From Lepas anatifera (Eukaryota; Arthropoda; Thecostraca; Lepadidae): DNA of 64,000 nucleotides. Below the pieces are notes generated by a model that saw only the letters and a program-made list of their open reading frames with translations, was not told the DNA's origin and made no database searches. The translations under genes were made by a program, and so were the position numbers. Shown piece after piece: positions 60,271 through 64,000 of this stretch; the first letter of the stretch is position 1, and every line of letters begins with the position of its first letter. The DNA lies in assembly GCA_034440635.1 (NCBI GenBank), contig JAOTON010001585.1, forward strand, positions 62,001 through 126,000. The letters run 5' to 3'.

Positions 60271-61530
60271 TGTAGCCGCCTCGGCCGCCGAAAACAGTTG
60301 GAACTGCCACGTTGGGTGTATTAACACCGTGGTGTCGTTACTGACAAGAGAGCAAGTGCGTCAGACAAGGTAGCAGAGAATTGGACGGACAAGAAATTCG
60401 GTTTTTACCAAAAACACTTCCTCTGCCACATTAGCATTACCAATCCAGCTTATCCAGAAGCAATAGACTTGTCCAGCGCCAAAAAACCAAGCCAGTCACT
60501 AAAACGCCACAAGCCTAGCACAACTTGACATCACAATAACAGACGGATCCGAAATTACAATAGATTGGGGCTACAATACTGGCTGCAAAAATGAAAGAAT
60601 ATGAGATGTTTCCATACCAACACGTTGCGCCTCTGCGGCCTGGCGACTTCGATAGGGTAGATCCGTACAGTCCGTGGCAGCGCTACCAGCGCCCACCCCC
60701 AGGAGCGGCACGACGCTTCGGCCTCGAAATATCGACGGCCTCGACCTATGATGCATAATGTACTAATATTACGAGAAGGCCTACAGAAAGGTGTATGAAT
60801 TTACGTAGCAAACCAAATCAATTCCAACATTAAATCGGCCCAAAAGTAATATTCATAGACACATGAGAATGGAGCTAATCCTTGCAAATACTGTAATAAG
60901 TCGCAACTCAGATGCTCCAACTCACCAGGGTTGATAGTCCAACAAGTCCAACAGCGAACATTCCACCAATCAATCCGGCACCAGAATGACCCGCGCCCCC
61001 GAGACTGTGCCGGGGTCGGCCCGGCCCACCGGCTCGCCAAATTTAGTGCAACGCCAAATTTAAATCACACGTCAGCCCAACAAAACGCAACATATAATGA
61101 TCTTCATGCCACTCAGACCTTCAAATGTAACGCAGTAGTTTGTACCGATGCGATCTATATCCGTACATTTCCGAATAAACGCCACAGATCTCAAATTTCA
61201 CACATTTCGCTATATCACGCCAAACCAGGTTAAGTCACGTGATCAGTGACCTCAGTGTCGCTGCCATCTATCGGGAAACATAGCAACCCGCTCAACACAG
61301 AAGACCGACCCTCTCCAAGGAATTATTAACCAAATCCAGGTCGTGTGGGCTAAGGTCAATGGCCATAAGCAGCCATGGGCGAAGGAAGGATCTGGAGAAG
61401 GGAGAAAACACGTCTCAATTTAGCAACCGAATTCCTCCAATATTAGCTTACCCTAGAACAGTAGACCCCCACACCGACAAAATTAAGCCCCGTTAAAGTA
61501 AGCTCAGAAGTTTATGCCGCGGCGCCAACA
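60271..61530 (-). repeat. BEL/Pao 5' LTR (right in window)
   Basis: 1,260 bp. Identical to 51672-52932 as read, except one A missing near 61203 (CACACATT against CACAACATT near 52604). It should carry the promoter for the minus-strand transcript. Confidence 0.95.
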
Positions 61531-61535
61531 GAACT
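61531..61535 (+). other. GAACT target duplication, right copy
   Basis: Matches 51667-51671 exactly and marks the right edge of the insertion. Confidence 0.9.
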
Positions 61536-61984
61536 GAATGCCATAGAATCAATTTTTAAGATCTTGAACCTTGGGGGCAGCCCTCTGTCCCCTGTTCCTT
61601 AGCCTAGAACATTGCGGGTACCTGGGCTCCCGCATCCTAGGGGAACAACACTTCAAGGGGCGCCGAAAATATGTCAGGGGGCACTGAGTATGTACAGATC
61701 CAGGTTTAGCAAGCATAGGAGAATAGTGGGATAGAGCGGGGCGCCATTCGGATCAAGGTGAGCAATTTCTGAACTGTGATCTATTATAAGAAGCAAGAGA
61801 CGCAGAAATCTGCACTATTATGAAAAGTCACCATTAGTGCCATGCAAGGCAGATTATCGGCCTTCACAAGACCATGGCGGCCGGAAGCGGGAGGTGGGAG
61901 GTTGCGTTTCAGGAGCTGCCAGCTGGTGGTTTCATATTGTGCAGAGCATAGGGAAATCCAGAAGGCAAGAGGAGGCATCGGCAC
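61536..61984. other. non-coding stretch right of the BEL element
   Basis: Pre-insertion DNA that continued from 51671, possibly including the rest of the LINE 3' end. No gene seen. Confidence 0.4.
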
Positions 61985-62150
61985 ACCCTGAAATGGTCAT
62001 GGCTCACCCTTAATTGATTGTGCCCACCTGAAATGTCGTTTGCCCCCCCCTCGTACGTGGATCAAAGCCCCCGTGATAACATTTGGCGCCCACAGCTGAT
62101 TGGTTCTGCCGTCCAAAAGTGGCGTCCCTGGTCTGGATGGCGCCTCCAAC
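61985..62150 (+). repeat. decayed copy of the GGCGGATCC hAT-like MITE
   Basis: Shares in order 'cctgaaa.ggt', 'cctgaaatgtcg.tt', 'tttggcgcccac', 'tga.tggttctgccg' and 'aaaagtggcg' with 47860-48030. Ends are not preserved. Confidence 0.65.
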
Positions 62151-62232
62151 CATGTCAGTGGGGGGAAACTGTGGCGATAGTTCCCCAAAAATAGTTAAGT
62201 TGCTAATAATGAGAACAATGGTACAGTATGAA

Positions 62233-62362
62233 AAACAGGGATGCGGAGCCGGAGCCGGTCGGAGCCGACCATTCTGCCCGGAGCCGGAGCCGCCGAAACA
62301 CTTTTGATCGGAGCCGGAGCCGAAGCCGGAGCCGTCAGAAAGGGTCCGGCTCCGGCTCCCAA
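62233..62362 (+). repeat. (GGAGCC)n repeat, copy 1, beginning CAGGGATGCGGAGCC
   Basis: Hexamer-rich block with an internal GGTCGGAGCCGACCATT. A similar block in the same orientation is at 63683-63850, which instead ends GGCTCCGCATCCCTG, the inverse of this start. The family probably has CAGGGATGCGGAGCC inverted ends. Confidence 0.75.
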
Positions 62363-62604
62363 AGAGCTCTAAAACTACCAAAAATCAAACGTGAAATGGT
62401 CACATTTTACCTCGTGAGATGTCGCATGGAAACACATTTATTTACCTGAAATATTACATTTTCTCAAAATGTTGTGTATATCGAGATTAGTGAAATGTTG
62501 CAACTGGGGTGTTCCGTAGACGGTCTCACTCTCGGGCAGGGGATGCGCTCCGGCCATTTAGCATGGACAGAAATTGGCAACAAATGAAAACATTGGCTGA
62601 CACT

Positions 62605-63030
62605 GGCGGATCCATAGGAGGGGGGTGTGGCAAAAAGAAATTTGCCCCCAAACTGCCCATTTTTGGCGATTTTGCCGATTTTCTTCAAAAAACCAAATGT
62701 TTTTCACGATTTACCCCATACCGTCGGCATGCATCCGCCCCTGTTGACAGACGCAGGGAAAGGCCATTCCGGCCATGCCCCCCCAAAGCCCTGGAAGGGA
62801 GGGCAGATTATCTTTTGGCCCCCAAGGCCGAATGATTTGTTTGAAAAAGGTGTTTACACTAGGTCTGTCGAGCAATAAAATCTTTGCTCCCACTCCCCCC
62901 AGGAGAGCTATCGTGTACTCGGAGAAGTAGTTTATACTAGGTCTGTCGAGAACCGAAATCGCACGTCCCGCCCCCCCCCGAAATGGGGAGGACAGATTTT
63001 TGTTTGCCCCCAAAACTCGGTTCTGCGTCT
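62605..63030 (+). repeat. C/A-rich repeat with internal ~79-bp duplication
   Basis: Starts CACTGGCGGATCCATAGGAG, resembling MITE ends elsewhere. 'ACTAGGTCTGTCGAG' occurs at about 62857 and 62936, marking an internal duplication. 'tttgccccc' blocks recur. The overlapping frames are not genes. Confidence 0.5.
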
Positions 63031-63682
63031 GCCCTTGATTATGAAAGTGTATGGTTTTGGTCTCTTAAATTATTATTACACGCACATGGTTGCAATAACG
63101 TCATCAGCGACGCCGTAGCAACGGCCGAGTAAATAGTGTTTTCATGTTTTGCGATGGAGTTACTGCTAACTGATCTCAGGTCCAGACTAAGAGCAGACAT
63201 ATTGGAGGCAATGTTGCTGCTCCGCTCCAACCGCGATTGGGTGGTGTAGTGAGCGAACCAGCTGCTGGGCCCTGGGCACTGGGCAGTAGTAGGGTGGTTG
63301 GTTTCGATTTTTCTCGAAAAGGAATTAGGCCATCAGCCTATCTGATGTGTTTTTCGATGTTAAACACTGTTAGCTCATCGAAATTTTTCTTTGCGGGCCG
63401 TCTAAGCTTTACTTGATCGTTGTATCTTTAATTTTGTATGTGGGTTTGCGGGCATGTCTGGCCCATATTTCTGTTTGCCATAACAGTCAGTGCAGTTTGC
63501 CATACGAATACATTGCAGTGTAGGTTGGTCCAGTTTTGAGGTACACTGGTCTTTGGCATCTGGTGAAGAGCGTTCGTTCATCCAGTCGCCATTTTTTATT
63601 CGTACAAATACATAATCACTTTGTATCTGATGGACTTTCACGCCCTTGAGAACGTGTCGATCACATTCGGGATATAGGTACA
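63031..63682. other. non-coding stretch, no gene seen
   Basis: No coding region or named repeat. The minus frame at 63402-63953 runs through the hexamer repeat and shows no domain. Confidence 0.45.
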
Positions 63683-63850
63683 TTGCCGGAGCCGGAGCCG
63701 GAGCCGGTCGGAGCCGACTATTTTGCCAGGGAGCCGGAGCCGTTAGGACACTTGAACCCAGAGCCGGGGCCAGAGCCGGAGCCGAAATCATAACCCCGGA
63801 CCGGAGCCGGAGCCGGAGCCGTCCAAAATTTTCTCGGCTCCGCATCCCTG
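63683..63850 (+). repeat. (GGAGCC)n repeat, copy 2, ending GGCTCCGCATCCCTG
   Basis: Same orientation and internal GGTCGGAGCCGACTATT block as 62233-62362. After this block the window ends without a further feature. Confidence 0.75.
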
Positions 63851-64000
63851 ATGGAAACTCTCCTTCCCAAATTGGGAACACACTCCCAAAAATAAAAACA
63901 CTTGCAACCATTTTTTTCGGGCAGCCCCTAGGCCCCCAAAAAGTCATATGCAAAATGAGCTATCCACTATTTGATGAGCTATCCACCAAACAGTCTGCAG

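Larger units (their letters stand above)
51672..61530 (-). mobile_element. complete BEL/Pao LTR retrotransposon, 9.86 kb
   Basis: Bounded by TG..CA LTRs of 1,261 and 1,260 bp that differ by one base as read, with a perfect GAACT target duplication. One uninterrupted gag-pol ORF runs on the minus strand, and a polypurine tract precedes the 3' LTR. A leader of about 1.15 kb separates the 5' LTR (at 60271-61530) from the ORF. No obvious TGG-starting primer-binding site follows the 5' LTR. The intact ORF and near-identical LTRs mean recent insertion, possibly still mobile. Confidence 0.96.

Overview
The window is animal nuclear DNA. It has spliced genes with GT-AG introns of 0.8-12 kb, tRNA-derived SINEs, LINE fragments, hAT-like MITEs, a BEL/Pao LTR retrotransposon and long minisatellites. 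Nothing suggests a prokaryote or an organelle. The TE mix and gene content fit a marine invertebrate, perhaps an arthropod or crustacean, but I cannot fix the phylum by reading alone.

Layout. 1-11 kb is repeat-dominated: SINE remnants, a TTAA-flanked MITE centred near a twin TGACGTCA palindrome, copies of a repeat rich in AGGTCA/TGACCT, and a 0.7-kb sequence present as inverted copies about 4.3 kb apart. 11.1-15.7 kb (+) holds a gene for a Ser/Pro/Gln-rich protein that ends in two MYND zinc fingers and an MSS51-like C-terminal domain. As read, its frame is broken by one in-frame TAG and one frame change. 15.7-24.2 kb is mostly non-coding, with two SINEs and a GC-rich, CpG-rich patch.

24.2-47.1 kb (-) is one gene, the KIN (Kin17) DNA/RNA-binding protein. 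I reconstructed seven exons with matching phases at every junction, giving a 391-residue protein with zinc finger, winged helix, linker and two KOW-like segments. Intron 5 carries a ~69-bp-unit minisatellite starting about 20 bp from the exon 5 donor. Intron 1 carries a 49-bp-unit GC-rich minisatellite, a LINE 3' end and MITEs, one of them split by a younger nested insertion with its own target duplication.

47.2-64 kb is a TE cluster: a hAT-like MITE, a ~55-bp near-perfect palindrome, a frameshifted LINE, and a complete BEL/Pao element (51,672-61,530, minus strand). The BEL element has 1.26-kb LTRs differing by a single base, a perfect GAACT target duplication and one intact 1,900-codon gag-pol ORF that begins with a SAP-like motif. 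It lies just downstream of the LINE reading frame. Degenerate MITE remnants and (GGAGCC)n repeats fill the rest.

The strongest results are the KIN gene model, the recent BEL/Pao insertion with its SAP-Gag fusion, the nested hAT-MITE/retroposon history, and the interrupted MYND-MSS51 gene with three copies of an unrecognised acidic DAFDLLM motif. I did not find a clearly new multi-gene system.
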